Positions 19,253 through 30,046 of a stretch of 38,441 nt of DNA are shown one piece after another. The translations under genes were made by a program, and so were the position numbers. The stretch covers positions 1-38,441 of the forward strand of contig NZ_AJTN02000208.1 in assembly GCF_000305495.1 (NCBI RefSeq), given 5' to 3'. Source of the stretch: Peribacillus psychrosaccharolyticus ATCC 23296. Lineage in GTDB: Bacteria > Bacillota > Bacilli > Bacillales > DSM-1321. How positions within the stretch are numbered: the first letter of the stretch is position 1; each line of letters starts with the position of its first letter. The notes below the pieces were generated by a model. It worked only from the letters and a program-made list of their open reading frames with translations, did not search any database and was not told the origin of the DNA.

Positions 19253-19936
19253 CTATTTTACTGCACCAACCGTTGTGAGTGCGATGGCAAGATCTTCATA
19301 TATAATGTTTCCAACAACTACTACATCAGCAAAACGCGCCATCTCTGCCGCCTTCTCAGGTGAATTAATACCGCCTCCATAAAAAAGGACGGTTTCCTCC
19401 AAGTTCTGACTAGCTGTCTGCACTGTATTCACATCTCCATAACTGCCGCTATACTCTAAATAAAATATTGGCAGATGAAACATTTTTTCGGCCATCATGG
19501 CATAGGCACCGACATCCTCGGCATCCAGATTCGTATCCGCGGACGTCAATACTGCAGCCTTACAATCCGGATTCATGATGCAATACCCTTCCACGAACAT
19601 CTCATCCCAATCCATCAATTCGCCATACTCCTTTACAGCCTGTTGATGAAGCTTCATCATCCAATTAGGATCAGTACTATTTAAAACGCTTGGAATAAAA
19701 TATAAATCAAAACCAGGCGTAACAATCTCAAGTGATGACACCTCTAACACACAAGGAACCGTATAACGGCGGACTCTGGCCATCAAGTCAAGAACATTTT
19801 CCAACGTAACTCCATCACTGCCCCCAACAAGAATAGCATCGGTACCGGATTCGCAGATTTTCTCTAACGACTCATCCGTAATCTCTTTATTTGGATCGAG
19901 TTTGAAAGCATGCTTCCACTCGCGAAAATCGTACAT
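19253..19936 (-). CDS. pcrB: heptaprenylglyceryl phosphate synthase PcrB
   Basis: Joins glycerol-1-phosphate to heptaprenyl diphosphate, making an archaeal-type ether lipid found in Bacillales membranes. The TIM-barrel protein (227 residues) shows [13 protein letters not shown] at the start, '[10 protein letters not shown]', '[12 protein letters not shown]', '[12 protein letters not shown]' and '[12 protein letters not shown]'. These make up the G1P and prenyl-diphosphate sites. Two ATGs are adjacent; the second (19936) has the better seven-base spacing to AGGAGG and matches family starts. First gene of pcrB–pcrA–ligA–camS. Confidence 0.96.
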   Translation of the reverse strand: MYDFREWKHAFKLDPNKEITDESLEKICESGTDAILVGGSDGVTLENVLDLMARVRRYTVPCVLEVSSLEIVTPGFDLYFIPSVLNSTDPNWMMKLHQQAVKEYGELMDWDEMFVEGYCIMNPDCKAAVLTSADTNLDAEDVGAYAMMAEKMFHLPIFYLEYSGSYGDVNTVQTASQNLEETVLFYGGGINSPEKAAEMARFADVVVVGNIIYEDLAIALTTVGAVK

Positions 19937-19968
19937 CATACATCCTCCTATCTACTTCCCATTACACC

Positions 19969-19977
19969 ATTATAGCA
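19969..19977 (-). promoter_or_regulatory. extended −10 promoter of the pcrB operon
   Basis: On the minus strand TGCTATAAT is a perfect TGn–TATAAT extended −10 about 30 bases before pcrB. No clear −35 hexamer is visible, only a T-rich tract. Confidence 0.55.
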
Positions 19978-20006
19978 TTAAGAAATTTCATAAAAAAAGA
20001 TATAAC

Positions 20007-20064
20007 ACGAAAAACGTAAGTACCCCGTTTTGACCGCGAAGGAAATAGGGCGAGGAACCTAAAG
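20007..20064. repeat. 58-bp direct repeat, copy 1 (5' arm of long hairpin)
   Basis: Starts ACGAAAAACGTAAG and ends GAACCTAAAG; matches 20130–20187 with two differences. It is the 5' arm of an imperfect hairpin spanning 20022–20114. The stems are 22–26/110–114, 32–37/103–108 (GACCGC with GCGGTC), 41–45/95–99, 52–55/90–93 and 61–66/74–79 (offsets from 20000). No coding frame or T-run was seen. Part of the 550-base gap between pcrB and yerC. Confidence 0.75.
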
Positions 20065-20129
20065 GCGCCCTTTGCCTTTTGGGGACTCTCCTCTTTTCCA
20101 CAGCGGTCTGGGGTGCTGGAGTTAGACAA

Positions 20130-20187
20130 ACGAAAAACGTAAGTACCCCGTTTTGACTGCGAAGGAAATAGGGTGAGGAACCTAAAG
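20130..20187. repeat. 58-bp direct repeat, copy 2 (5' arm of a second hairpin)
   Basis: Second copy, 123 bases after the first. Its partner arm is different and lies at 20212–20251: GACTGC (20155–20160) with GCAGTT (20246–20251), AAGG with CCTT, GAGGAA (20175–20180) with TTCCTC (20222–20227), and CCCGC with GCGGG. Relative to copy 1, the C-to-T change in the outer stem is matched by G-to-A in the other arm. Confidence 0.75.
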
Positions 20188-20249
20188 ATGGCCCGCTTAG
20201 TTGTAGTTGCAGCGGGGGTATTTCCTCTATTTTGTTACCTTCTCAGCAG

Positions 20250-20345
20250 TTATTCCCGTCTGGACAAGCGTTATTCCCGTCTCGACGCTAATTTTGAGCA
20301 AATAATACCCAGAGAGGTATCACTGTAGTGTTTATTTGAAAATTT
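20250..20345. repeat. 21-nt periodic repeat (TTATTCCCGTCT core) with conserved tail, copy A
   Basis: Two units of TTATTCCCGTCT (20250–20261 and 20271–20282), with nine variable bases between them, are followed by a tail (ATTTTGAGCAAATAATACCC..GTCAC). The same layout recurs at 38264–38373. The remaining bases to 20443 hold another GC-rich hairpin-like stretch (about 20384–20428, CCCCGC..GCGGGG) that resembles 20181–20219. Confidence 0.7.
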
Positions 20346-20443
20346 GTCACTTTGCTTGGGGTGGAGCACTTTTTAGGGGGAGTCCTCTAAGATGGTAAGC
20401 CCCGCCATTTTTAGAACAGCGGGGGATTGTCTTCACTACTTGA

Positions 20444-20483
20444 AAAAATAAAAAGGCAGGATTTTAAGCTTCCCGCCTTTCGT
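20444..20483 (-). terminator. yerC terminator
   Basis: On the minus strand AAAGGCGGGA pairs with TCCTGCCTTT around an eight-base loop and is followed by TTATTTTTT, shortly after the yerC stop codon. Confidence 0.85.
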
Positions 20484-20489
20484 TATGGT

Positions 20490-20792
20490 TTATTCTTTTA
20501 CTTCTTCTTTGATTCGATCAAGGGCCATGGAGTACGCATCGTTTCCATAGTTTAGGCAGCGTTTTACGCGTGAAATGGTTGCGGTGCTGGCACCTGTTTC
20601 TGTTTCTATTTTATGATAGGTTTTGCCCTCTTTGAGCATTCTTGCTACTTCAAGGCGTTGAGCCAGAGATTGAATTTCATTTACTGTGCATAAATCGTCA
20701 AAAAAGCGATAACATTCTTCCATATCGTTTAGGGATAGAATGGCGGTGAATAATTGGTCTAAATCTTTTCCTTTTAATTTATCAATTTGCAT
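20490..20792 (-). CDS. yerC: YerC/YecD family TrpR-related regulator
   Basis: A 100-residue DNA-binding protein of the Trp-repressor-like superfamily. The middle carries the helix-turn-helix ('LAQRLEVARMLKEGKTYHKI', then 'TGASTATISRVKRCL'). The target genes are not evident from the sequence. It starts 19 bases after yerB and is followed by a terminator, so it is the last gene of yerA–yerB–yerC, the order also found in B. subtilis. Confidence 0.93.
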   Translation of the reverse strand: MQIDKLKGKDLDQLFTAILSLNDMEECYRFFDDLCTVNEIQSLAQRLEVARMLKEGKTYHKIETETGASTATISRVKRCLNYGNDAYSMALDRIKEEVKE

Positions 20793-20811
20793 AGTTTAAC
20801 TCCTTCTTTAA

Positions 20812-21840
20812 TTACTCTTTGGCATTCAAAGTAACGGTTGCTTCGAGACCAGGATCTGCAGGAACGACGTTAACCCAAGTCTTTCCGGTGATAAGCCCTG
20901 CTTCTGTCCCATCAATCATAGGAACAATTCTTCCATTTTTATTTACCCATTGAATTTCATTTACTTTACCTTTTTGAAGCAGATACCCATTGCCGCCGGC
21001 AGTAAGATCAATATTTCTGCGTCCTTCTTTGTCAATTACCTTATGCGGCGCCTCAATAATAAGAAGATTATCAAGGAGGATGGGAGTTTGAACCTCCGCC
21101 TCAATAGTCTGTTCACCATCGGAATACCGTTGATACTTTCCTGCTTCTTCGTCATACTCGTAACTAGCATTATAAGAGCTGTTACCATAAGAAACGCGTG
21201 CAGATAAAGCTTCGTCACCAGCTAGTTTTCCGGCCTTTTCTTCACTTAAGAAGGAAAATGGTTCGGGCGCTCCAGTCAGGTCAAATGAATTCTGTTCAGC
21301 CCCTTTTTCAATATTCGCAAAAGTGATGTACGAATTATGCGGTGCTTTTCGATCGTTCGATCGCGTAAATAATGTTCCATCATACTTCAAGCCATTAAGT
21401 GCTTCAATATAATTATTAGCAAGCATCGTCTTTGCATCAGGACTATTGCCATGACAAACATAAATACAATCCAGTCCTTTAGCAAGTTCAATAAAATAGT
21501 CTCTAGCACTGCGAATCGGACCGACTTCTTCAGGCCAGGTACTTTGATACACTGCTAAAAAACGAGTGATATTGGCTTCAGCCAGTAGTTCGTAAACGAT
21601 ATCTGCATCAGCTAGTCCCGTTTGAGGTCTTGCTTTCGGATGATTGTTAATCGTGACTGCAATTGCTCTTCTATCAATATCCTCATTGGTGCTAATCCCT
21701 GTTAACGGGTATTTTTGTTCACTATTTTTAGTTGTTTTCGTTTTTTCGGAAGGCTGTTTGGGATCTTCTTCTGTTTGGGTGCAGCCGGTAATTAATAATA
21801 AAGAGGCTAATAAAACAAATAACATCTTTACCTTCATCAT
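20812..21840 (-). CDS. yerB: DUF3048 domain lipoprotein YerB
   Basis: A 342-residue precursor with signal peptide and lipobox LITGC (Cys at about residue 20), so probably anchored outside the membrane. The rest is the two-part DUF3048 fold, with 'VTINNHPKARPQTGLADADIVYE' region and 'GPIRSARDYFIELAKGLD' near the middle. No biochemical role is known to me. GGGAGTG precedes two adjacent ATGs; the first is used. Forty bases downstream of yerA and 19 before yerC. Confidence 0.92.
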   Translation of the reverse strand: MMKVKMLFVLLASLLLITGCTQTEEDPKQPSEKTKTTKNSEQKYPLTGISTNEDIDRRAIAVTINNHPKARPQTGLADADIVYELLAEANITRFLAVYQSTWPEEVGPIRSARDYFIELAKGLDCIYVCHGNSPDAKTMLANNYIEALNGLKYDGTLFTRSNDRKAPHNSYITFANIEKGAEQNSFDLTGAPEPFSFLSEEKAGKLAGDEALSARVSYGNSSYNASYEYDEEAGKYQRYSDGEQTIEAEVQTPILLDNLLIIEAPHKVIDKEGRRNIDLTAGGNGYLLQKGKVNEIQWVNKNGRIVPMIDGTEAGLITGKTWVNVVPADPGLEATVTLNAKE

Positions 21841-21880
21841 TCACACTCCCTGCTGTTGAGAATTCCCTCTCTTTCACATT

Positions 21881-23626
21881 TTAACGCATTATCGAGGGAA
21901 AGAGTACAGTTTTATTCATTACATCATAGATTCCAAGCTGAGTTACTCGAATATAAGGCAGGTGTGTGGCTGAGAAAAATAATAGCGTATAGATTGGATC
22001 GTTGAAACGATATCCTTTTTGCTCTAATAGTGTTTTTAATTCCAGCTCTTCTTTTATAAGTGTCTCTACTGACTTAGTAGACATTATTCCGTTTAGTGGT
22101 AACTCCATTTCATAACTAATTTTACCATTTTCAGCCAGCACTATACCGCCGCCTAATTCCTTCATACGATTAAAAGCCAGGACCATATCTTTTTTACTTT
22201 TACCAATCATGACGATATCCCCTGTATTGGAAAACGAGCTGCAAAATCCACTCAACTTATTTGCAAATCCTTTAATAATCGTATTAATCCGCCATTTCCC
22301 ACCGCGGTCAATCATGACAAAAAAGCATTGATCGTCCTTATATGACAATTCATCGAAAGAAACGTCTGTCACAACTGAATATGGCTTAAGAATAACATCA
22401 TTCACCATTTCTATTCCAAAGGGCATTGAAAATTCAAAATCCCTTGCCGCATCAATGTCCCATTCAAGCTCTAAGGGTTCTAATTGAAAGTCTTTCCAGT
22501 TTATAGTTGTTTTACTGGGCAGGCACTCGCCTTCCCGCTTTACCCATTGTCCCTTTGCCAAAACAGAAACAGGGGTAGGATTTTTTTCATTTGATAAGAA
22601 ATTAATATTCGCCACTCTACCTGTAGCGATATTGCCGTGCAAATACTCCATATTATAATACCGAGCAATGTTAATAGTCGCCATGTTATAAGCATCAATG
22701 ACCGGTACACCACTATCAATGGCTATCTTAATTAATTGATCTGTATATCCTTCTTCATGGAAGGATGGAGGAGAACCATCCGTCGTATAGAAAAACTTAT
22801 CAAACTGGTTAATACCAAGTTCTTGAATTTCCTTTAAAAGTTTTGGTAAATCTGGACGAATGGACGAGTGACGAAGCGCAACCGTATACCCTTGCATCAG
22901 ACGGTTCATTACTTCTTCGCCTGACATAGCTTCATGATCACAATCCGCGCCAAACAGCATCAATTTAGCCAATGTTTTTTCTGATGCACCTGGAAAATGA
23001 CCCTCAATTTTCTTTCTCATTCGTTTTGTTTCTTGAATCCAATGAAGCATCATATCATCGCCGTCTAAAAGCCGCGGCCATCCTGTTAGTTCTCCACCCT
23101 GTAAAACTGCGTCATGCTCAAGCCATGCCTTTACCTCGCCGTGAGTAAAAATCAGTTCCTCATCCAAAAGTTCTGTTTGTCCGTCAAAACGACACCACCA
23201 ATACATGGTTGCTGGGATTGTCCGGAGTTCTTTTAATAAAGAAAACGCTTTCTTTTTATCTAATTGTAAAAACAACATCAGGTTATCATTTAGTAAAGTT
23301 GTCGTTCCATATTTAGATGTATATTGAGAAAGCGTAAGGGGATTATATAACTGAAACGGGTGAGCATGGGGCTCTATATAACCTGGCACTAAAAAGCGGC
23401 CTTCACAATTAATAACTTCACAGCCCTCTACATCATCGGGATACTTTTCTCCAACATAGACAATTCGATCATCATATATCCAGATGTTTGCTTTCGTCCA
23501 TTTTCTTAAATATTGGTTGAGGTAGACTGCGTTATGGAGTAAAATCGTCGGCGCTTTACTTCCATCTAGTACTTCAACATGTTCACGTAAATCTTTGTTT
23601 TTCCATCTATATCGCTGTTCTAACAT
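21881..23626 (-). CDS. yerA: adenine deaminase-like amidohydrolase YerA
   Basis: Predicted adenine (or modified adenine) deaminase of the amidohydrolase superfamily. The 581-residue protein has the metal motif 'PGYIEPHAHPF' near residue 95, a 'ALRHSSIRPD' region, and a C-terminal AdeC-type domain ('KDMVLAFNRMKELGGGIVLA'). It differs from classic AdeC; B. subtilis YerA is annotated as probable adenine deaminase. Lying beyond the 3' end of the purine operon, it would fit purine salvage, but the substrate is unproven. GGAGG precedes the ATG. First of yerA–yerB–yerC. Confidence 0.9.
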   Translation of the reverse strand: MLEQRYRWKNKDLREHVEVLDGSKAPTILLHNAVYLNQYLRKWTKANIWIYDDRIVYVGEKYPDDVEGCEVINCEGRFLVPGYIEPHAHPFQLYNPLTLSQYTSKYGTTTLLNDNLMLFLQLDKKKAFSLLKELRTIPATMYWWCRFDGQTELLDEELIFTHGEVKAWLEHDAVLQGGELTGWPRLLDGDDMMLHWIQETKRMRKKIEGHFPGASEKTLAKLMLFGADCDHEAMSGEEVMNRLMQGYTVALRHSSIRPDLPKLLKEIQELGINQFDKFFYTTDGSPPSFHEEGYTDQLIKIAIDSGVPVIDAYNMATINIARYYNMEYLHGNIATGRVANINFLSNEKNPTPVSVLAKGQWVKREGECLPSKTTINWKDFQLEPLELEWDIDAARDFEFSMPFGIEMVNDVILKPYSVVTDVSFDELSYKDDQCFFVMIDRGGKWRINTIIKGFANKLSGFCSSFSNTGDIVMIGKSKKDMVLAFNRMKELGGGIVLAENGKISYEMELPLNGIMSTKSVETLIKEELELKTLLEQKGYRFNDPIYTLLFFSATHLPYIRVTQLGIYDVMNKTVLFPSIMR

Positions 23627-23792
23627 AACGAATCCTCCAGTTGCTACTATTTTTCCAGGTATTTTTATGAATAATAATATACTATTAATTGAATTAGAGT
23701 AAGATTATTCTGATTTTCTTTATAATACCATATTCTCCCACGCAACACATTAACGTTTTACAAAAATAATATTAAATAAAGGAGACATCAAC

Positions 23793-24047
23793 ATGAAATT
23801 CACACCTAATATCAGTATTATGAATGCATTACTTCGGATCACATGTGGATTTACCTGCTTAACGTGGGCTGGGGCTAAATTAGCGAAAAAACCGTGGAAT
23901 AATTCTTATTTAATCGTGGCCATGCTATCAGGAATGAAAATTGGTGAAGGAATTCTAAGGTATTGCCCGGTTACTGATATGGTTGAAGAAGGTCTAGAAA
24001 AAAAGATGGATTCAGAAGAAAGTGAATTCCTCCCGAACCGCCACTGA
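23793..24047 (+). CDS. small DUF2892 (YgaP-like) membrane protein
   Basis: An 84-residue protein with two hydrophobic segments (about 10–30 and 38–58), of the DUF2892 type often attached to rhodanese domains, here alone. AAAGGAG precedes the ATG. It is a single gene, divergent from yerA and convergent with purD, sharing a terminator with purD. The 23627–23792 gap is AT-rich with a TATAAT at about 23720–23725 but no clear −35. Function unknown. Confidence 0.82.
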   Translation: MKFTPNISIMNALLRITCGFTCLTWAGAKLAKKPWNNSYLIVAMLSGMKIGEGILRYCPVTDMVEEGLEKKMDSEESEFLPNRH

Positions 24048-24050
24048 TAA

Positions 24051-24090
24051 AGTAAAACACCCCCTTCCTAATGGAAGGGGGTGTTTTACT
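24051..24090. terminator. bidirectional terminator of the pur operon and the DUF2892 gene
   Basis: A perfect 18-bp stem (24051–24068 with 24073–24090) has the loop TAAT. The stem base is A/T-rich, giving a T-run in both directions. Confidence 0.93.
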
Positions 24091-24092
24091 TA

Positions 24093-25379
<1,287 letters not shown>

Positions 25380-25444
25380 TCAGTTAGTCATGCCAGTAAG
25401 TCTCTTATACCCTTTTTAGCACAAATCCGAACAACTTTTTTCAA

Positions 25445-26977
25445 TTAATGTTTGAAATGTCGGACGGCAGTGAATACCATGGTAATCCCATATTCATCTG
25501 CTTTTTTAATTGAATCTTCATCCTTCACTGAACCTCCTGGTTGGATGATCGCAGTAATTCCTGCTTTTGCTGCTGCTTCAACCGTATCGTCCATAGGGAA
25601 AAAGGCATCTGATGCTAATGCGGCACCTTTTGCTTTTTCTGCCGCTTGAGTAAGAGCGATATTGGCTGCACCTACACGATTCATCTGCCCAGCACCAACC
25701 CCATATGTCATACCTTCTCCACAAACTACAATTGCATTAGACTTAACATGCTTAACGACCTTCCAGCCAAGCTTTAAATCTTCCCATTCTTGTTCGGTAG
25801 GCTGACGCTTGGTAGGCACAGTGATCGTTGCCTCTTCAAAGCCATATGTATCACGATCTTGGACAAGAAGTCCTCCCTGAATCGAGGTGAATTTCCGTTC
25901 GTCTTTAACACCACTGTCAAAAGAGACAGTTAACAGCCGGATATTCTTTTTAACACTTAGGATTTCAAATGCTTCTTGTGTAAAGCTTGGTGCAATAATG
26001 ATTTCAAGGAAAATATCCTTTAACATACTGGCTGTCTCAAGATCCACTTCTCTATTCAGTGCAATAATGCCGCCAAAAATCGATGTAGAATCCGCATCAA
26101 AGGCTTTTTTAAAGGCGGCAGCAATCGTATCTCCAGTTCCAACACCACATGGATTCATATGTTTAACTGCAACTGCAGCCGGTTCATTGAACTCTTTAAC
26201 AATTTGCAGGGCTGCATCAGCGTCATTAATATTATTATAAGAAAGCTCTTTTCCATGTAATTGTTCCGCATAAGCAATTGAAAAAGCAGAACCAAGTGGT
26301 TTTTTATAAAATGAGGCTTGTTGATGCGGATTTTCTCCGTAACGTAGTGTTTGTTTTAAATCAAATGTCATCGTTAAACTTTCTGGGTTTTCCTCACCAG
26401 CAAGCTCGGTCATATACTCAGAAATCACCGCATCATAGCCAGCCGTATGACGGAAAACCTTCGCAGCAAATTGGCGTTTCTTCGCTGGTGACACCTGTCC
26501 ATTTTCATTAAGTTCTGCAATAACACCAGGATAATCAGCTGGATCAACCACGACTGTAACATGCTCATGATTCTTTGCCGCGGAGCGCAGCATCGTCGGC
26601 CCGCCAATGTCAATATTCTCAATTGCGTCCTCAGGTGTAACGTCAAGTTTAGCAATCGTTTGTTGGAATGGATATAAATTAACGCAAACAAGCTCAATTG
26701 GCTGGATTTGATGTTCTTCCAGTTGAGCTAGATGAGCTGAATCGTTCGGTCTTGCTAAAAGTCCGCCATGTACGTTTGGGTGCAGCGTTTTGACACGACC
26801 ATCTAGAATTTCAGGAAAACCGGTAACATCGCTGATGCCGATGACTTCAAGACCATGATCAAGCAACGTCTTTTTAGTTCCCCCTGTTGAAATAATTTCA
26901 AATCCTGCTTCAATTAATCCTTTTGCAAATTCTACAATTCCTGTTTTATCTGAAACACTAATTAGTGCACGTTTCAT
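25445..26977 (-). CDS. purH: bifunctional AICAR formyltransferase/IMP cyclohydrolase
   Basis: The final two steps to IMP. An N-terminal IMP cyclohydrolase domain (about 1–195, '[18 protein letters not shown]', '[14 protein letters not shown]') is followed by the AICAR formyltransferase domain (about 200–510), with the catalytic Lys-His pair in '[11 protein letters not shown]' and '[15 protein letters not shown]'. Its 510 residues match the family. The ATG overlaps the purN stop codon in ATGA, so translation is coupled. Confidence 0.97.
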   Translation of the reverse strand: MKRALISVSDKTGIVEFAKGLIEAGFEIISTGGTKKTLLDHGLEVIGISDVTGFPEILDGRVKTLHPNVHGGLLARPNDSAHLAQLEEHQIQPIELVCVNLYPFQQTIAKLDVTPEDAIENIDIGGPTMLRSAAKNHEHVTVVVDPADYPGVIAELNENGQVSPAKKRQFAAKVFRHTAGYDAVISEYMTELAGEENPESLTMTFDLKQTLRYGENPHQQASFYKKPLGSAFSIAYAEQLHGKELSYNNINDADAALQIVKEFNEPAAVAVKHMNPCGVGTGDTIAAAFKKAFDADSTSIFGGIIALNREVDLETASMLKDIFLEIIIAPSFTQEAFEILSVKKNIRLLTVSFDSGVKDERKFTSIQGGLLVQDRDTYGFEEATITVPTKRQPTEQEWEDLKLGWKVVKHVKSNAIVVCGEGMTYGVGAGQMNRVGAANIALTQAAEKAKGAALASDAFFPMDDTVEAAAKAGITAIIQPGGSVKDEDSIKKADEYGITMVFTAVRHFKH

Positions 26978-27570
26978 TTTGAACCCTCCAAGTTTAAGTT
27001 TATACAGTCGTGCAGCAATTGCTGTACGACGGCAGGATATACTTGATGCTCTGCCAGTTGTATGCGTTTCTGTATACTTTCCCTCGTATCTCCTGTTTCA
27101 ATCTCAACAGCTCTTTGTGCAATGATTTGACCAGTATCCATTCCCTCATCGACATAATGGACCGTCAGCCCCGTTACCTTAACACCAGCATTAACAGCCT
27201 GGTCAACTGCATCTTTACCTGGAAAGGCCGGAAGAAGTGATGGATGGATGTTTATGATTCTTCGCGGATATGCTTGTAATAATGTCGCTCCTATCAATCT
27301 CATATACCCAGCAAGAAGGATGAAATCGATATTTTCTCTGTTTAACTGTTCTAATAAGGCTTGTTCATAGGCTACTTTAGATGAATAACATTTTGGTGAA
27401 ACACATAGAAAAGGAATCCGTTCAGCCGAAGCCCTTTTCAACACATACGCTTCTGGTTGATCACAAATAAGCAGACTGATTTTCGCACCAAGTACACCTG
27501 TTTTCTCTGCTTCAACCAAGGCCTGAAAATTGCTCCCGTTCCCTGATGCAAATACTGCAATCTTTTTCAT
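26974..27570 (-). CDS. purN: phosphoribosylglycinamide formyltransferase
   Basis: Transfers the formyl group of 10-formyl-tetrahydrofolate to GAR (step 3). The 198-residue protein has '[15 protein letters not shown]', the catalytic '[15 protein letters not shown]' (Asn-His) and '[11 protein letters not shown]' with the active-site Asp. I chose the ATG at 27570, preceded by AAGGAGG, rather than the longer frame from 27612 that would overlap purM. Overlaps purH by four bases. Confidence 0.96.
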   Translation of the reverse strand: MKKIAVFASGNGSNFQALVEAEKTGVLGAKISLLICDQPEAYVLKRASAERIPFLCVSPKCYSSKVAYEQALLEQLNRENIDFILLAGYMRLIGATLLQAYPRRIINIHPSLLPAFPGKDAVDQAVNAGVKVTGLTVHYVDEGMDTGQIIAQRAVEIETGDTRESIQKRIQLAEHQVYPAVVQQLLHDCINLNLEGSK

Positions 27571-27580
27571 GACTGCCTCC

Positions 27581-28615
27581 TTACACCGTTTCCCGAAAAG
27601 ACACACCGGCAATGTTTGTCACTCTTCCAATGATTGATGCTTCTTCACCTAATTCATTAAAATATTGACATAGGTGATTTGCTTCGGTTTCCTTCACTAC
27701 GATCGTCATACCAATTCCCATGTTAAATACATTAAACATTTCAGCTGAACGGAGCTTGCCCTTTTCTTGAAGCAAATTGAAAATGGTCGGAATCTTCCAT
27801 GAGTCTAGAATGATCTCAACCCCTAGATGATTTGGCAGCATACGAGGAATATTTTCAATAAACCCTCCACCGGTAATATGGGCCAGACCTTTTAAGTCAT
27901 ATTGTTTTAAGGCAGCTATGATTGATTTCACGTAGATTTTCGTTGGTTTAAGAAGTTCCTCGCCAAGTGAACAACCAAGCTCCTCGACCTTTTCGCTAAG
28001 GTCCATTCCTGCATCCTGTAAAAGAACTTTACGAACTAATGAGTAGCCATTGCTATGGATGCCGCTAGACGCTAGACCAATCACAACATCTCCCGCTTGA
28101 ATCGTTTCACCTGTCACTAACTGTGCTTTCTCTGCAGCCCCAACAGCAAATCCAGCTACATCATATTCTTCAGACGAGTACATTCCCGGCATTTCTGCCG
28201 TTTCACCGCCAATTAAAGCACAGCCTGCCTGTTCACAGCCATCGGCTACCCCTTTGACAATCTGTTCAATTCGTTCTGGGTCCGCTTGCCCGCATGCAAT
28301 ATAATCGAGGAAGTAAAGAGGCTCAGCTCCCTGGACAATAATATCGTTCACACACATAGCTACACAATCAATCCCAATTGTATCATGTTTATCCATCATT
28401 ATTGCCAGAAGCAATTTGGTGCCGACTCCATCCGTTCCTGAAACCAGCACTGGTTCTTTTAGCCCTAGCGTCGACAAATCAAACATGCCGCCAAAGCCTC
28501 CTAGCCCACTCATAACACCCGTACGCATTGTCTTTTGGACATGCTTTTTCATACGTGAAACGGCTTCATAGCCCGCTTCTATATCTACGCCAGCTTCTTT
28601 ATATGCATTTGACAC
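27581..28615 (-). CDS. purM: phosphoribosylformylglycinamidine cyclo-ligase (AIRS)
   Basis: Closes the imidazole ring of AIR (step 5). The 344-residue PurM-fold protein has '[13 protein letters not shown]', '[11 protein letters not shown]' and '[13 protein letters not shown]'. The start codon is GTG, seven bases after GAGGAGG. It lies 18 bases after purF and 10 before purN. Confidence 0.97.
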   Translation of the reverse strand: MSNAYKEAGVDIEAGYEAVSRMKKHVQKTMRTGVMSGLGGFGGMFDLSTLGLKEPVLVSGTDGVGTKLLLAIMMDKHDTIGIDCVAMCVNDIIVQGAEPLYFLDYIACGQADPERIEQIVKGVADGCEQAGCALIGGETAEMPGMYSSEEYDVAGFAVGAAEKAQLVTGETIQAGDVVIGLASSGIHSNGYSLVRKVLLQDAGMDLSEKVEELGCSLGEELLKPTKIYVKSIIAALKQYDLKGLAHITGGGFIENIPRMLPNHLGVEIILDSWKIPTIFNLLQEKGKLRSAEMFNVFNMGIGMTIVVKETEANHLCQYFNELGEEASIIGRVTNIAGVSFRETV

Positions 28616-28633
28616 AATATTGCCTCCTCATAC

Positions 28634-30046
28634 TCAGCATTTCAGATATCCTTCACGTGTTTCCTCATAAATTTCTGTTGGATAATTGCCAGTAAAGCAA
28701 GCCATACAAGCACCATGAGTCTTACCATCAAACGATCGACCAATTCCTTCAACGGTACCTTCAACACTTAAGAAGGTGAGTGAATCAGCACCAATCAACT
28801 GCCGAATTTCTTCAACTGAATTTTCAGAGGCAATCAATTCGGATGTAGTTGAGGTATCAATGCCATAAAAACAGGGGTTTTTAATCGGAGGTGAGCTGAT
28901 CAGAACGTGGACCTCTTTTGCTCCTGCTTCCTTTAGCATGGTTACAATTCGCTTACTTGTCGTTCCCCGAACAATTGAATCATCAACCATTACCACCCGC
29001 TTGCCTTCAACTACTCCTCTTACGGCTGATAATTTCATCTTTACACCCTGTTCCCGTAAAGACTGTGAAGGCTGGATAAATGTCCGGCCTACATATCTAT
29101 TTTTAATTAATCCAAGTTCATAAGGCATCCCCGTTGCCTCAGCATAGCCAATTGCGACGGAAATACTAGAATCAGGAACTCCTGTTACTACATCCGCTTC
29201 AATGGTTACTTCCTTTGCCAGCTGCTTTCCGAGATTCTTTCTCGCAGTATGAACATTAATTCCTTCAATATTACTATCCGGACGGGCAAAATAAATGTAC
29301 TCCATCGTGCACATCGCCCGTTGGGAGGACATGGAAAAGTACTCAGATGTTATTCCGTCATCATTAATAACGACTAATTCACCAGGTTCCACATCACGAA
29401 CAAATTTCGCACCTACGATATCTAACGCACATGTCTCCGATGCGACAACATAGGCATCACCAAGCTTACCAATAGATAATGGACGTAAACCGTGGGGATC
29501 TAACGCCACCATCATTTCTGTCTCAGTCATAATTAGAAAAGCATATGCACCTTTTAGCATACTCAATGCATTTTTAAGTCGGTTTTTATGTGTTGCAAAA
29601 CCGCCTCTACGAATTAAGTGTGCAAGTACTTCTGTATCTGAAGAAGTCTGAAATATACTCCCCTGAGCTTCTAACTGTGATTTTAATTGATTTGCATTGA
29701 CCAGATTACCGTTATGAGCCAATGCCATGGCGCCGCTTTGGAAGTTGAACAGCAGCGGTTGGACATTTTCATATCCTCCGCCGCCTGCTGTTGCATATCG
29801 AACATGGCCAATTGCCGCTCTCCCACTGAGGTTTTTCATTTTCTCCGTCGTAAAGACTTCTGTAACGAGCCCTTCACCTTTGACACATGTTAGCTGATCG
29901 TCGTTCATTTCAACAATCCCAGCGCCTTCTTGTCCTCGATGCTGCAGACTATGCAATCCGTAATAGGTAATTTGTGCAGCATCCTCATGACCCCAGATTC
30001 CAAAAACACCGCATTCCTCATTTAGTCCTTTTAATTCAGCAAGCAT
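28634..30046 (-). CDS. purF: amidophosphoribosyltransferase
   Basis: First committed step: makes phosphoribosylamine from PRPP and glutamine. With the start at 30046 (ATG seven bases after AAAGGAG) the protein is 470 residues. It has an 11-residue propeptide before catalytic Cys12 (NEE|CGVFG), as in B. subtilis. The glutaminase domain is N-terminal; the PRPP loop is '[13 protein letters not shown]'. Cysteines in [14 protein letters not shown] and CMACFTG fit the 4Fe-4S cluster of the Bacillus enzyme, which makes it oxygen-sensitive. Overlaps the end of purL by 16 bases. Confidence 0.96.
   Translation of the reverse strand: MLAELKGLNEECGVFGIWGHEDAAQITYYGLHSLQHRGQEGAGIVEMNDDQLTCVKGEGLVTEVFTTEKMKNLSGRAAIGHVRYATAGGGGYENVQPLLFNFQSGAMALAHNGNLVNANQLKSQLEAQGSIFQTSSDTEVLAHLIRRGGFATHKNRLKNALSMLKGAYAFLIMTETEMMVALDPHGLRPLSIGKLGDAYVVASETCALDIVGAKFVRDVEPGELVVINDDGITSEYFSMSSQRAMCTMEYIYFARPDSNIEGINVHTARKNLGKQLAKEVTIEADVVTGVPDSSISVAIGYAEATGMPYELGLIKNRYVGRTFIQPSQSLREQGVKMKLSAVRGVVEGKRVVMVDDSIVRGTTSKRIVTMLKEAGAKEVHVLISSPPIKNPCFYGIDTSTTSELIASENSVEEIRQLIGADSLTFLSVEGTVEGIGRSFDGKTHGACMACFTGNYPTEIYEETREGYLKC

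Noticed and set aside
20250-20345. Possible short CRISPR array
   Set aside because: A 12-base core with nine-base intervals is far too short for CRISPR repeats and spacers, and no cas genes are present.
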